From: Gadus chalcogrammus
Taxonomy: Eukaryota; Chordata; Actinopteri; Gadiformes; Gadidae
DNA: 64,000 nt
Assembly (NCBI RefSeq): GCF_026213295.1
Contig: NC_079419.1
Span: 21,207,180-21,271,179, forward strand
Reading direction: 5' to 3'
Shown: positions 35,057-47,879 of the stretch, piece by piece
Position numbering within the stretch: position 1 is the stretch's first letter
How the letters are laid out: each line of letters opens with the position of its first letter
The notes under the pieces: model-generated
Database searches by the model: none
The model's input: only the letters and a program-made list of their open reading frames with translations
What the model was told of the DNA's origin: nothing
Translations under genes and position numbers: made by a program

Positions 35057-35128
35057 TGAAGCGCAGGGAGATGAGGAGAATACTCAGCAGTCCGATGTTC
35101 ACAATGACAGTGATGTGAAACCATAGAG
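35057..35128 (-). CDS. C-type lectin gene, transmembrane exon
   Basis: 72-bp minus-strand exon between CTCCTGAACAG/C and CTTCA/GTGAGT. Entered in phase 1, as left by the exon at 35330-35420, it reads LWFHITVIVNIGLLSILLIS then LRF: an uninterrupted hydrophobic helix of about 22 residues. Preceded by a cytoplasmic exon ending in KRRF, it gives a type II membrane topology (N-terminus inside). An AC repeat of 76 bp lies 14 bp from the acceptor side. Confidence 0.8.
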
Positions 35129-35141
35129 CTGTTCAGGAGTA

Positions 35142-35142
<1 letters not shown>

Positions 35143-35218
<76 letters not shown>
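35143..35218. repeat. (AC)n microsatellite
   Basis: Pure AC, about 76 bp, in the intron just upstream of the transmembrane exon's acceptor. Confidence 0.97.
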
Positions 35219-35219
<1 letters not shown>

Positions 35220-35329
35220 TCACTTCAGCTAAAAAAGTACTTAAATGTATTTGGAGGAAATCATACTTTTTTGGATCATTGTTTTGGACTGGATTATTTC
35301 TTTTAAATTCTCTATAAAGGGGCACCTAC

Positions 35330-35420
35330 CAAATCTTCTCTTCCTGGTCTCCTCCCGGTCCAAAGACGTGTCCTCAGGTTCCTGAGAGAGTCCAGGGTCC
35401 GGTTCAGAGATGGTGACCAT
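35330..35420 (-). CDS. C-type lectin gene, cytoplasmic first coding exon (copy 1)
   Basis: Minus-strand ATG at 35420 opens MVTISEPDPGLSQEPEDTSL then DREETRKRRF and ends at TTTG/GTAGGT (phase 1). The acidic cytoplasmic tail ends in a basic KRR stop-transfer-like cluster before the transmembrane exon. Compared with the duplicate at 36453-36602, this copy carries a one-base deletion upstream of the ATG that brings a TAA into the longer reading frame, so here translation can only start at this ATG. No ITIM (I/V-x-Y-x-x-L/V) is visible. Confidence 0.7.
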
Positions 35421-35639
35421 TGTTACTCTCTGACGCTCCCACGGCGTCTGGACTTAGCCTTCTTCTTTGCTCTACCAGCTGGAAAAACAACGTCACTTGT
35501 GATCATTCTGACCAATTATCAGCTTGCACTCTGATACCATCAGTGTAAGGAAATGTTTTTCTTCTACTGCCCACAGACTCACGAACGCACTCAAGCACAC
35601 GCACACGGACACACAGAGTAATGTACACACTGATATATT

Positions 35640-35770
35640 CATACTGCGTGGCTGTCATTCACAGTCCAGACTCCCTACGGTCTGCAGAATCCCTCCCCGT
35701 CTTGAAGAAACACCTGAAGACCTCTACTGAGAACACCTCAGTAAGTGATGACTGGTACTGTGGCTCTCGT
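35640..35770 (+). pseudogene. LINE ORF2 C-terminal relic
   Basis: The + frame reading SLRSAESLPVLKKHLKT matches the extreme C-terminus typical of fish CR1/L2-type non-LTR ORF2 proteins. Stops follow shortly. 35771-36440 after it holds no recognisable feature apart from a poly-G run near 35905. Confidence 0.4.
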
Positions 35771-36452
35771 GTTTAGAACACACTTAAGCAGAGCAAGTAC
35801 TGGTCTCTAGCATACATGTTATTATTCCCTCATTATTGACATATACGTGCACATAGTTATACAGTAATGCACACAGAATTACATACGTATACACACAGTA
35901 ATGGAGGGGGGGGGCGTGTTGCCAGGGTCTTTCACATCGGCCCACGCAGAAAACACAAGGACATGTATTGTGGGATAATTTAAGATATGTTCATATTAAT
36001 GACAAATTTTATAGAATTATGTTAAATTCATAAGTACACCTGATTTCACTTCAGTTAAATGAGAAGCCATTATTAAAACACATAATTCTTGATTAAATTA
36101 ACCATTGTCACTCTAATGTCACGTGGCACTACCATTAATAATAAGTCTTGAGAAAACTAAACTTGTGTTCTGCTCCCTAAAGTTACTCTGCACTCTGTTC
36201 CACGTATACTTGAGATGCCTATCAATAGTCCGTTACTCATGGGCATAATCACAAGTCAAGTTAGGTTAACGTGAGCTTTTTGTCTCAAATGCACACATCT
36301 TTATTTAGAATAAATATATACGGTCACTGGTTCATCAGGTCGGACCCTTTGGCTATAAACGTTTTCTAAAAGTACATTTTAAATGTATGCAGTTGAAAAC
36401 ACTTTTCTTTTACTGAATTATTTATTTTAAATCCTCTCAAAAGGGCACCTAC

Positions 36453-36602
36453 CAAATCTTCTCTTCCCGGTCTCCTCCCGGTCCAAAGGCATGTCCTCAG
36501 GTTCCTCAGAGAGTCCAGGGTCCGGTTCAGAGATGGTTACCAGGGTTCCTCCCTGACAGCTTCCAATATGTCTGCTCTCAGGAGTCAGCTCTGCTATATC
36601 AG
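36453..36602 (-). CDS. C-type lectin cytoplasmic exon, copy 2
   Basis: 150-bp minus-strand exon between GTGTTTTTTCAG/C and TTTG/GTAGGT, phase 1 at both ends and open throughout. It reads DIAELTPESRHIGSCQGGTL then VTISEPDPGLSEEPEDMPLD and REETGKRRF. It is about 90% identical to the 35330 exon over the shared 90 bp. Either it is an alternative or upstream exon of the same lectin gene, or the start of a second, tandem lectin gene whose other exons are absent here. Both copies share the GTAGGTGCC donor. Confidence 0.6.
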
Positions 36603-36639
36603 CTGAAAAAACACGTCACATGTTTTAATTCTGACCAAT

Positions 36640-36965
36640 CATGCACTGGAAAAAGGGTTTTAAGCCGTACTTCATCTGATTATTATTTTGTAATTCAATT
36701 CAAATAAACATTTTTTGTTTTATTTTTAAAATAACTTTATTTTATTTCAAAATACTGTGAAATATAGATATTTTTAATTAGGAGCTCAATTAAGAAATAT
36801 CCATTTTGACAAATGTAAAATTTTAAGGTTGTGTATTCAACTGATTAATACTTTTGTCATTCAATCCAAATATTTCTTTTTTGTTTTCTTCCTAAAACAC
36901 TGTTATATTTGATTAGGAGCTCAATTTCGAAAAATATTTGTTCAGACAAATGTACAATTTCAAGG
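36640..36965. repeat. A+T-rich tandem duplication (~190 bp x 2)
   Basis: gattaggagctcaattt(c/a)g followed by aaaaatat and (t/c)agacaaatgtacaattt(c/t) occurs at about 36775 and 36912, preceded by gtcattcaatccaaata-type blocks. Two clear units. Confidence 0.65.
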
Positions 36966-37028
36966 TTACGTACAAGCCTGCGCATGCGCATTAAATACAA
37001 AGACGCTTACGACTACTGGACCAAACCG

Positions 37029-37300
37029 CAGTGTTGCCAACTTAGCGATTTTGTCGCTATATTTAGCTACTTTTCAGACCCCTTTGGCGACTTTTTTTCA
37101 AAACAGCGACAAGCGACAAATCTAGCTTATTTTTCAGCTGCTATTGGTGACTTTTGGCGACTTTTTGAGGTGAAAGCACTAGCCTTGACCAGAGTGACGA
37201 TGACTCACTGGTTCTGTGAGCTAGGACAGTCTGTCTGTGTCTGGAGGGAGGTCTGGAGTAGGTCTAACTCTGCCATTTAGATTGATAATATATATTGTAT
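37029..37300. repeat. Dispersed repeat with hAT-like terminus
   Basis: Begins CAGTGTTGCCAACTTAGCGA, a terminal sequence common to fish hAT-type repeats, and contains three gcgac(t)ttt(t) motifs. The right end is not defined. Class assignment is uncertain. Confidence 0.35.
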
Positions 37301-37306
37301 ATTGTG

Positions 37307-37516
37307 TGGCGGCAGTAGCTCAGGTGGTAGAGCGGGTTGGCTGGTAACCTGTAGGTTGTTGGTTCGATCTCCGGCTTCACCAAGCAGAGTATCGAGGTGT
37401 CTTTGACAAAGCACCTAACCCTGACTGCTGTCGCGATGTGATGTCGAATCCAGACAGAAGCGCCCCAAGGCCATGAAGCGTCGAGAGCCGAGCGGGAAAA
37501 AATGATGATGATGATG
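37307..37516 (+). mobile_element. tRNA-derived SINE
   Basis: tRNA-like head with an A box (TAGCTCAGGTGG, 37316-37327) and a B box (GGTTCGATCTC, 37361-37371) in the correct 34-bp separation. A body follows with gaggtgtctttgacaaagca, similar to the V-core of vertebrate SINEs, and the element ends in an (ATG)n tail at 37500-37515. Poorly matched acceptor stem, so not a functional tRNA gene. 37517-37860 after it is A+T-rich with no feature. Confidence 0.8.
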
Positions 37517-37861
37517 TATACAAAAAAATTTTATGTTTAAATGAGAAACAATTGTTTGATTAAATTGTAATCTTTTTGATTGGATAAAACAAAATATTTC
37601 TGATAGATATTTCTTAAATGAGAAACAATTGTTGGAGTGAATCAATATTTTTTTGTTTAGGATTTAACATACGATTTAAATGTATTAACTTCATTCAAAG
37701 AATAGAATTATACTTGGTGCCAAGTTGTATTATTTTGTTTTTATGAACATAGGAAATATTGTTTGAGGCAAGCTATATATTTGTCATTGGCTCAAGTTAT
37801 GTAATATAGATGTGAACCATTACCCTTGTTTTTTTTAATTGGTTCAACAGAAGGCTTTTTC

Positions 37862-37864
<3 letters not shown>

Positions 37865-37934
<70 letters not shown>
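37865..37934. repeat. (TG)n microsatellite
   Basis: About 70 bp of TG. Confidence 0.97.
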
Positions 37935-37936
<2 letters not shown>

Positions 37937-38189
37937 TGCATGTGTGCGTGTGTGTGTGTGGGTAACACTTTAAAACAAGGTACGCAAAAAATTGGGTAGT
38001 TACTGTGGAACGAATAAGTAAAGAATGATTCATAACTCCTCAGTAGTTACTGAATAACTGTCACTTAGGGGCCTAGTTAGGGCCTCAGTTGTTCATCATT
38101 CGTTACTCAGTAACGAATACAGTATCCCCTAGGCTGTTTACCAGTAACTCCTCAGTAGTTACTGAGTAACCGCCACTTAGGGCGCCGTT

Positions 38190-40505
<2,316 letters not shown>

Positions 40506-40899
40506 TCTTGTGTTTTTTTTCCATGTCGTCAGAATAATTATTGAGTGTATTTCACAATATATTCTCAGCCATGGCAACATGTCTGTATTTGGGGGGATGG
40601 CTCTTTGGGGGAAACTCCCCGGCCGTCCGAGCAGCCTTGAAACACCACATCCCCATCAGGTCAAACAGTTTAGAACGCCCTGGACCAGAGATCTGAAGGG
40701 CTTCACAGGCCGCTTCTTGACCCTAGCCCCCCAAAGGGCAGGGAAACCCCCCCTAATATCAGGGAAGCTGGAGAAGGAACCCAGAAGAGGGATCCCTCTC
40801 CAGGGATGGTAGGAGTGCAATAGGAGCCATAATAATGTGCAGACGTAATGGTAGCATAACAAGTGCTATCTGAGAGATATCCTCTATCCATCACTATCT

Positions 40900-41340
40900 C
40901 TTGTCTTTATACACAGATTACGAACACAGCTCATAGGAAGTATGTGCAAGATGGCGGCACACATAGACACGTGGCTTGGAGCTCCTCCGGATGGTGCCTT
41001 GTCTGGTTTATTTATGTACGGTTTTATGTTTGTCTCAGTTTTAGTTTTAGTACCAGTAGACATTTGCTGTGCACACACAGCCTACAGCAGACACGACTTG
41101 CTAGGGATCGGTACACACAGCGAGAGTAACATCTCAGCTGAATACCTAGGCGAACACGGAGTACCCGAAGACATCGCCCGGACACCGGGAGACAGACGGT
41201 TCACGGTCCCGGATCTGAAGCGCAAGCGACGGCGAGGGGATCGTAAGCAACGACGGGGGCCGCATGGGAGGACTGTTAGCGAGGACGAAGAGATGCCCGG
41301 ACAAACCGGCTTTGCCAAGTATTTTCCTCTGAAGCGTTAG
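40900..41340 (+). pseudogene. Jockey-superfamily LINE, ORF N-terminal segment
   Basis: The + frame from 40942 contains TAYSRHDLLGIG, EDIARTPGDRRF and KRKRRRGDRKQRRGPHGR: the YSR..LL.I / ARTPG / basic-cluster region found ahead of the endonuclease in fish Rex1/CR1-type LINE proteins. It stops at 41340, and the next frame opens at 41396, so the original ORF is broken. The upstream boundary is not clear. Confidence 0.6.
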
Positions 41341-41395
41341 CTCAATCGCTAACAAGACGGACAAACTGAGACTGTGGGTTGGAACTAACAACTTC

Positions 41396-42213
41396 GTGAA
41401 GGCAAGCTTTGTGCTCATTTTCACGGAAACCTGGCTCCAGGCGTCCATTCCCGACTCTGCGGTAGCACTGGATGGACGTGCAGCTCACAGAGCTGATAGA
41501 ATCAAGGCTAGTGGGAAACAAGGTGGTGGCGGCCTACTCATTTTCACTAAAGACAGCTGGAGCTCCAACACTAGAACTGTGAGTACCCACTGTTCCCCAG
41601 AGTTGGAATATATCACAGTTAAATGTCGGCCTACATACCTCCGGAGGGAATTCAATGCCATGCTGATCACAGCTGTTTACAAACCTCCCGACGCTGATGC
41701 TAACATAGCACTGGCTCAGCTACATGACGTCATCAGTAAACAACAGAGCACGGACCCTGAGGCAGTCCGCATCATCGCCGGGGACTTTATTCACGCCAAT
41801 CTAAAGGTAGTACTTCAGAAATTCTACCAGCACGTTAAATGTGCCACGGGGGGAGTGAAGACACTGGACAAGGTTTATACCAACATTAAACTAGCCAACA
41901 TAGCTAGACCGCTGGCTCACCTAGGCCAGTCAGACCCTGTGTCCATCCTTCTGATTCCATTGTACAGCCCCATCAGGAAAAGTACTCCCATCACCACTAG
42001 GAGTGCCAAAACCTGGCCAGCAGACCCCACGCCACTGCAGATCAGTCTCCATGACACCGGATGGGAGGAATACGAGCATGAGGACCTGGAACGGTTCACA
42101 TCAACAGTCCTCCAACACGTCAGGAGCTGTGCAGACTCGTTCACCGTGGACAAGCGTGTCAGGGTTTACCCCGACACAAAGCCATGGATGAACAGACACA
42201 CCCACAAGCAAAC
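41396..42213 (+). pseudogene. Jockey-superfamily LINE, AP-endonuclease domain (inactive)
   Basis: Open frame of about 270 codons with the landmarks of an apurinic endonuclease domain: TETWLQASIPDSAV, HRADRI, GGGLLIF, EYITVKCRPTYLRREF, AVYKPPDADAN, TLDKVYTNI, and the spacer up to KPWMN. Two catalytic positions are altered: the GDFN motif is GDFI, and the terminal SDH is SDP, so the enzyme is dead. The reverse-transcriptase domain is absent. The frame is cut at 42213 by the left LTR of the Ty3/sushi element; beyond the right LTR only CA-rich sequence continues, so the LINE was already 3' truncated. Confidence 0.8.
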
Positions 42214-42666
42214 TGTCATGTCACGCAAAGTTTGTTAATTCTGTTGAGCCAAGTTAATACCACTCATGTCATTCACTTCCTGTTTTATTTTGTAGTTCCC
42301 TTTTCCCTCTCGTTTCAGGCACTTGACTTTCTCAACTGATTGCCTCCCCGGTCTCTGATTCGTCTCACCTGTGTTCCCCTCCCTCATGTATAAATAGCCC
42401 TTGTTTTCCTTTGTCTAATGTCAGTTCGTCTTGCGTCCCCAGCGTTTTGTCAAGCCTCAGGATTTCTTAGTTTTTGACACTTGCAGACACTACCGTATTT
42501 AACTGTGTTTTGTATACTCCTAAGCGAGCACCTTTTGGTTATAGTTTTGTATCCTCCATGAGAGCGTTTTTTGTTACCTTTTTCTAGTAAAGCATTTTTG
42601 GTTTAAACATACTGCCGTCTTCTGAGTTTTGCTTCTGAGTCCTTGTCCCTGAGTCAAGTCGTGACA
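42214..42666 (+). repeat. 5' LTR of the Ty3/sushi element
   Basis: TGTCATGTCACG...GTGACA with TG/CA ends. TATAAATA at 42389-42396; a transcription start about 31 bp further on falls at GTCAGTTCGT (42420-42429). AGTAAA near 42587 may serve as the polyadenylation signal. Confidence 0.95.
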
Positions 42667-42680
42667 GAACGAACTGACCA
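42667..42680 (+). promoter_or_regulatory. Self-priming primer-binding site
   Basis: Directly after the LTR, ACGAACTGAC (42669-42678) is the exact complement of GTCAGTTCGT (42420-42429), the expected 5' end of the transcript. There is no tRNA-type TGG at the LTR edge. Priming by the element's own folded-back RNA end is known for Tf1 and proposed for the Tf1/sushi group. The leader before the gag ATG is only 19 bp. Confidence 0.75.
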
Positions 42681-42685
42681 TAAAT

Positions 42686-43726
42686 ATGGACTCAGCAGAC
42701 TCGGAAGTGGTGAAGCTAGCCATGCGAGCCCAGGGTGCTCGTCTGCATGAGCACGAGCAACACCTGTCCTCCATTAACCAAGGACTGCGGGTTCTCACCG
42801 AGCAACAGGGGAATTTCCAGTCTTCTGTCACCGAACAAGTAAACCTCCTGACGGATCAACTCAGTTTTCTCATTGGACACGTTAAGGCTGATCCCTCAGC
42901 TTCACTCCCTGCCATGACGCCTACGCCTGCTTCCGAGAACACTGCTGCTTTGGACCATGCCCGGTTCCCGTCTACTGGACTTCGGCTGGCTGCTCCAGAT
43001 AAGTTTTCCGGAGACTCAGGGGACTGTAGGCCATTTTTGGTGCTCTGTGACTTACATTTTAAACACAACCCAGCTGCATTTGTGTCCGACCAGGCTAGAA
43101 TAGCTTTTGTTATGTCCCATTTGACGGGTAGGGCAGCAGCATGGGCAACGGCAGAATGGTCCAGAGACTCAATTGTTTGCCAAACACTCTCCAGGTTCAC
43201 TGACACCATGAGTCGAGTTTTTGATCACTCCTCCCCAGCTAGGGAGGCGTCCAGGGTGCTAATGCAAATTAAACAGCACAATCGGCCAGTCACAGACTAT
43301 GCCATTGAATTCAGGACTTTGGCTGCAGACAGTGGGTGGAACGACCCTGCCTTAATTGATGCCTTCATGAACGGACTCACAGACTCCATCAAAGACCAGT
43401 TGGCGCCCCTAGAGCTTCCCACCGATCTGGATATAATAATCTCCATGGCCACTCGCATAGACAACCGTCTTCAAGAGAGACGCAGAGAAAGACTGCGCAC
43501 TTCTGCTCCCTTTCCCAGGACGGCCTGGACGCCACAGCTCCAGCCTCAACCTTCTCCGGTGAGACCAGCGCTCACTAATGTTCCTGAGGAGCCCATGCAG
43601 TTGGGCAGGGCTAAGGTCACACCCGAGGAGCGACAGCGTCGTAAACATGAGGGCTGCTGCTTCTACTGCGGTCAACCAGACCATCAGTGGTCATCATGCC
43701 CAGCAAAAGGGCAGGCTCGCCGGTGA
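42686..43726 (+). CDS. Gag of the Ty3/sushi element
   Basis: 346 codons. It starts 19 bp after the LTR ([17 protein letters not shown]). Coiled-coil-like N-terminus (residues 1-65), then the capsid core with [34 protein letters not shown] and the [17 protein letters not shown] segment (about 100-230) typical of sushi-type and RTL/PEG10-related Gag. One CCHC knuckle near the end: [14 protein letters not shown] (about residues 326-338). Intact. The stop lies 39 bp inside the overlapping pol frame, which is in the -1 frame. Confidence 0.95.
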   Translation: MDSADSEVVKLAMRAQGARLHEHEQHLSSINQGLRVLTEQQGNFQSSVTEQVNLLTDQLSFLIGHVKADPSASLPAMTPTPASENTAALDHARFPSTGLRLAAPDKFSGDSGDCRPFLVLCDLHFKHNPAAFVSDQARIAFVMSHLTGRAAAWATAEWSRDSIVCQTLSRFTDTMSRVFDHSSPAREASRVLMQIKQHNRPVTDYAIEFRTLAADSGWNDPALIDAFMNGLTDSIKDQLAPLELPTDLDIIISMATRIDNRLQERRRERLRTSAPFPRTAWTPQLQPQPSPVRPALTNVPEEPMQLGRAKVTPEERQRRKHEGCCFYCGQPDHQWSSCPAKGQARR

Positions 43727-46700
43727 GGAGGAGAGCGCTGGCGAGCCGACCCCCTGTCTTCAACTTCCATTCTCGTCCCCTGACTCAAGTCCAGGTATCT
43801 GCTCATTACAAGACTCTCACTCGGGAGGTGCTGATAGACTCTGGAGCGGATGTAGATCTCTTGGACTGGGGTATGGTTAAAAGGCTTAGCATTAAGACTG
43901 AGATCTTGCCTCGACCCATCACAGCCAGGGCTCTAGATGGTAAAATCTTATTCAATGTCACCCATGTCACAGAACCCATCACACTTACGTTCGCCGATAA
44001 ACACACAGAAGAAATAAGGTTCCATTTATTCAACTCAGCACTGTACCCACTCATATTAGGCTTCCCATGGCTGACCAGACATAACCCCCATATAGACTGG
44101 AGATCGGGCAGGATCAAGGAGTGGGGATTCGATTGCCTCGAGTTGTGTTTCAGAGACAATACTGGTAAGATAGACCAGGTTCACGAGACCGACACTAGTC
44201 TAACTGTCAATCATGTCCAGACCAAGACTGAACCAATCGAGCATGATTGTGACCCTGACTTCCCAGATTTCGTCAAGGTGCCGCCATGTTATCTTGATCT
44301 TAAAGAGGCGTTCAACAAGGCTAAGGCCACATCACTTCCCCCACATAGGCCCTATGACTGTGCCATAGACTTGTTCCCGGGGGCTCCCATCCCCAAGGGC
44401 AGACTGTACTCTCTTTCAGGTCCTGAGAAGGAGGTCATGACTGAATACATCAAATCCTCGGTGAAGGCTGGGTTGATTCGGCCTTCCTCCTCACCGGCGG
44501 GAGCCGGATTCTTCTTTGTAGGGAAGAAAGATGGGTCTCTCAGGCCCTGTATCGACTATGCTCCATTGAATGAAATCACTGTTAAAAACAGGTACCCCCT
44601 CCCACTCATCTCCTCTGCTTTTGAACTTTTACAGGACGCCAAAATATTCACTAAGCTAGATCTCCGTAATGCTTACCATTTGGTTCGAATCAGGGAGGGG
44701 GACGAATGGAAAACAGGTTTCAACACACCTCATGGACATTATGAGTATCTTGTGATGCCTTTCGGTTTAACTAATGCACCTGGTGTTTTCCAAGCTTTTG
44801 TAAATGATGTGCTTAGAGATTATTTGAACAGATTTGTTTTTGTATATCTGGATGACATTTTGATTTTTTCCCCTGATGAAGAGGCTCATGTCCAGCACGT
44901 CCGACAGGTCCTCCAGAAGCTTCTGGAAAATCAATTGTTTGTGAAAGCTGAGAAATGCGAATTTCATGTGAACACTACCTCATTCCTAGGGTTCATCATC
45001 TCAGAGAATAAGGTCCAGATGGACCCTAGCAAGGTCAGTGCTGTGGCCAATTGGTCTACCCCAACCAGCTGCAAAAAGTTGCAACAGTTCTTAGGGTTCG
45101 CTAACTTTTACCGGAGGTTTGTTCGAAATTTCGGTGCCATTGCGTCCCCTTTGCATGCTCTCACCTCTTCCAAGGTTCCGTTTGTGTGGAATCCTCAGGC
45201 GGAGCGAGCCTTCCAACAGCTGAAGGAAAGGTTCACCACGGCTCCCATACTCACGGTTCCAGACCCGCGACGGCAGTTTGTGGTGGAGGTGGATGCCTCA
45301 AATGTCGGCATTGGAGCCATTCTGTCACAGAAGTCGGCCAAGGACAACAAACTCCACCCTTGTGCCTTCTTCTCACGTAAATTGACTCCAGCTGAGAAGA
45401 ACTACGACATAGGCAACAAGGAACTTTTAGCAGTCAAAGTTGCATTAGAGGAATGGAGGCACTGGTTGGAGGGGGCGGAGCAGCCTTTTTTGGTCTGGAC
45501 GGACCATAAAAATCTTGAGTACTTAAGGAATGCCAAGAGACTTAACTCTCGCCAGGCCAGGTGGTCCCTCTTTTTCAATCGCTTTAACTTCTCACTTTCT
45601 TACAGACCTGGGTCCCAAAATACCAAGCCTGATGCTCTGTCCCGTCTGTATGATCCTGAGCCTGCTGCCAAGGAACCTGAACATATCCTACCACTTAACA
45701 GTGTGGTAGGAGGAGTTACATGGCAAATAGAATCAGAGGTGAAGAGTGCTAATGGGGTGAGCCCGGCACCCAGTGGTTGTCCTCAAGACCGGTTGTTTGT
45801 CCCAGTGTCCCTCCGTCCACAGGTTATCCACTGGGCTCACACGTCGGTGCTCACCTGTCATCCAGGGGTAAGAAGAACTGTGTTTTTCATTAAGCAGAGG
45901 TTCTGGTGGCCGGCCATGGAAAGAGCAGTCAAGGAGTACGTGGGGGCTTGTCCGATCTGTGCACAAAACAAATTCTCTTCCAGAGCACCGATGGGACTGC
46001 TTCAGCCTCTCCCTGTCCCACGCCGCCCCTGGTCAGATATATCCATGGACTTCGTCACCGGTCTCCCCTACTCGGAAGGTAACACCACTGTGCTGACGGT
46101 GGTAGACAGGTTTTCTAAAATGGCTCATTTCATTGCTCTACCCAAGCTCCCCTCAGCCAAAGAAACAGCAGACGTTATGATGAACAATGTTTTCAGGCTC
46201 CATGGGTTCCCCAGAGACATTGTATCGGATCGTGGACCGCAGTTTATTTCCAAGTTTTGGAAGGAGTTCTGCCATCTCCTAGGTGCCACCGTCAGTCTCA
46301 CTTCCGGTTATCATCCTCAGTCTAATGGTCAGACTGAGAGGCTTAACCAGGAGCTGGAGACCTGCCTCCGCTGCTTAGTCTCACAGAACCAGGCCTCCTG
46401 GAGTAAGCACCTCACATGGGTAGAATATGCCCACAACACACTTCCTACCTCTGCTACAGGGCTCTCACCCTTTCAGTGTGCTTATGGATATCAGCCTCCA
46501 TTGTTTCAAGAGACAGAGGGTGAGGTCACAGTCCCCTCTGCCCATGCCATGGTACGTCGCTGCCACCGCATCTGGGCTGCGGCTCGCAGGGTCCTGCTGC
46601 GTAGCGCCACAAGGATGAAGAGTGTTGCAGATCGGCATCGTCGGCCTGCTCCATGCTACAGGCCAGGTCAGAAAGTCTGGCTGGCCACCAAGGACTTGCC

Positions 46701-47115
46701 TCTCCATGTCATGTCACGTAAGCTAGCTCCCAAGTTTATTGGTCCATTCCCAGTGTCCAATGTGGTTAATCCTGTGTCTGTGAGGTTAAAACTCCCCAGG
46801 TCTCTGAAAGTACATCCCACATTCCATGTCAGCAAGGTCAAACCACTCACCGAGAGCACCTTGGTTCCCGCCTCCAAGCCCCCACCCCCACCCCGGATTG
46901 TGGATGGCGGTCCAACATACACTGTCAAAAGGCTTTTGGCTGTCCTGGTGGATTGGGAGGGTTATGGCCCAGAGGAGAGGTCTTGGATCCCATCCAGTTT
47001 CGTGTTGGATCGGTCCTTAATAGAGGACTTTGACAGGCAATATCTTCAGGTGCCTGGGCCGTCAGGAGCCGTCCTTAGAAAGGGGGGTACTGTCATGTCA
47101 CGCAAAGTTTGTTAA
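43687..47115 (+). CDS. Pol polyprotein of the Ty3/sushi element (PR-RT-RH-IN-chromodomain)
   Basis: 1142 codons, open throughout, in the -1 frame relative to gag with a 40-bp overlap. Domains in order: aspartic protease ([13 protein letters not shown], about 48-60), reverse transcriptase ([26 protein letters not shown] with the YLDD site, about 390), RNase H ([27 protein letters not shown]), integrase zinc-binding HHCC ([10 protein letters not shown] ... CPICAQ) and D,D35E core ([35 protein letters not shown]). A C-terminal chromodomain ([20 protein letters not shown]) is shorter than usual: about ten residues between strands 1 and 2 are missing. The stop lies inside the 3' LTR. No classic slippery heptamer is obvious in the overlap. 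Confidence 0.97.
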   Translation: MVIMPSKRAGSPVRRRALASRPPVFNFHSRPLTQVQVSAHYKTLTREVLIDSGADVDLLDWGMVKRLSIKTEILPRPITARALDGKILFNVTHVTEPITLTFADKHTEEIRFHLFNSALYPLILGFPWLTRHNPHIDWRSGRIKEWGFDCLELCFRDNTGKIDQVHETDTSLTVNHVQTKTEPIEHDCDPDFPDFVKVPPCYLDLKEAFNKAKATSLPPHRPYDCAIDLFPGAPIPKGRLYSLSGPEKEVMTEYIKSSVKAGLIRPSSSPAGAGFFFVGKKDGSLRPCIDYAPLNEITVKNRYPLPLISSAFELLQDAKIFTKLDLRNAYHLVRIREGDEWKTGFNTPHGHYEYLVMPFGLTNAPGVFQAFVNDVLRDYLNRFVFVYLDDILIFSPDEEAHVQHVRQVLQKLLENQLFVKAEKCEFHVNTTSFLGFIISENKVQMDPSKVSAVANWSTPTSCKKLQQFLGFANFYRRFVRNFGAIASPLHALTSSKVPFVWNPQAERAFQQLKERFTTAPILTVPDPRRQFVVEVDASNVGIGAILSQKSAKDNKLHPCAFFSRKLTPAEKNYDIGNKELLAVKVALEEWRHWLEGAEQPFLVWTDHKNLEYLRNAKRLNSRQARWSLFFNRFNFSLSYRPGSQNTKPDALSRLYDPEPAAKEPEHILPLNSVVGGVTWQIESEVKSANGVSPAPSGCPQDRLFVPVSLRPQVIHWAHTSVLTCHPGVRRTVFFIKQRFWWPAMERAVKEYVGACPICAQNKFSSRAPMGLLQPLPVPRRPWSDISMDFVTGLPYSEGNTTVLTVVDRFSKMAHFIALPKLPSAKETADVMMNNVFRLHGFPRDIVSDRGPQFISKFWKEFCHLLGATVSLTSGYHPQSNGQTERLNQELETCLRCLVSQNQASWSKHLTWVEYAHNTLPTSATGLSPFQCAYGYQPPLFQETEGEVTVPSAHAMVRRCHRIWAAARRVLLRSATRMKSVADRHRRPAPCYRPGQKVWLATKDLPLHVMSRKLAPKFIGPFPVSNVVNPVSVRLKLPRSLKVHPTFHVSKVKPLTESTLVPASKPPPPPRIVDGGPTYTVKRLLAVLVDWEGYGPEERSWIPSSFVLDRSLIEDFDRQYLQVPGPSGAVLRKGGTVMSRKVC
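47079..47090 (+). promoter_or_regulatory. Polypurine tract
   Basis: AAAGGGGGGTAC immediately before the TG of the 3' LTR; primes plus-strand synthesis in LTR elements. Confidence 0.85.
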
Positions 47116-47543
47116 TTCTGTTGAGCCAAGTTAATACCACTCATGTCATTCACTTCCTGTTTTATTTTGTAGTTCCCTTTTCCCTCTCGTTTCAGGCACT
47201 TGACTTTCTCAACTGATTGCCTCCCCGGTCTCTGATTCGTCTCACCTGTGTTCCCCTCCCTCATGTATAAATAGCCCTTGTTTTCCTTTGTCTAATGTCA
47301 GTTCGTCTTGCGTCCCCAGCGTTTTGTCAAGCCTCAGGATTTCTTAGTTTTTGACACTTGCAGACACTACCGTATTTAACTGTGTTTTGTATACTCCTAA
47401 GCGAGCACCTTTTGGTTATAGTTTTGTATCCTCCATGAGAGCGTTTTTTGTTACCTTTTTCTAGTAAAGCATTTTTGGTTTAAACATACTGCCGTCTTCT
47501 GAGTTTTGCTTCTGAGTCCTTGTCCCTGAGTCAAGTCGTGACA
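47091..47543 (+). repeat. 3' LTR of the Ty3/sushi element
   Basis: 453 bp, identical to the 5' LTR as far as I can read. The last 25 bp of pol extend into it. 47549-47690 after it is CA-rich and then unassigned. Confidence 0.95.
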
Positions 47544-47702
47544 CAAACCCACACACAGACATGAACACACACACACAGACATGGACACACGCACACACAC
47601 AGATTCATTTTGCGGGAAAGTCAGCTTAAAAGCATTTAGAAACCACCACTCGACTCAGAGATGAGGTGACACGTGTCGGGTCCCACTGACCGCCCTTAGC
47701 GA

Positions 47703-47775
47703 CTGACCCTAACCCTGACCCTGACCCTGACCCTGACCCTGACCCTGACCCTGACCCTGACCCTAACCCTAACCC
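47703..47775 (+). repeat. Telomere-like (CCCTGA)n/(CCCTAA)n tract
   Basis: CCCTAAC, about nine CCCTGA hexamers, then CCCTAACCCTAACCC. The outer units are the vertebrate telomere repeat, the inner ones a one-base variant. A second short tract (cctaaccctaacccttt) is at 52484-52502. Confidence 0.9.
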
Positions 47776-47879
47776 TCTTCTGGTCCCCCTCACCACCGTT
47801 CTCAGGTCCCCCCCGTTTGGCCTGACCCAGCACCGCTCGTGCGTGTGTGTGTGTGTGCGTCTGCCTCTCGGTTGTTTCC

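Larger units (their letters stand above)
42209..47548 (+). mobile_element. Ty3/Gypsy chromovirus (Tf1/sushi group), apparently intact
   Basis: Two 453-bp LTRs (42214-42666 and 47091-47543) that I find identical base for base, a 5-bp target duplication CAAAC on both sides (42209-42213, 47544-47548), open gag and pol, and a polypurine tract. Identical LTRs mean a very recent insertion. It landed in the dead LINE fragment at 41396. Confidence 0.95.

Noticed and set aside
37307..37380. tRNA gene
   Set aside because: A and B boxes are present but the acceptor stem does not pair and a SINE body and (ATG)n tail follow.
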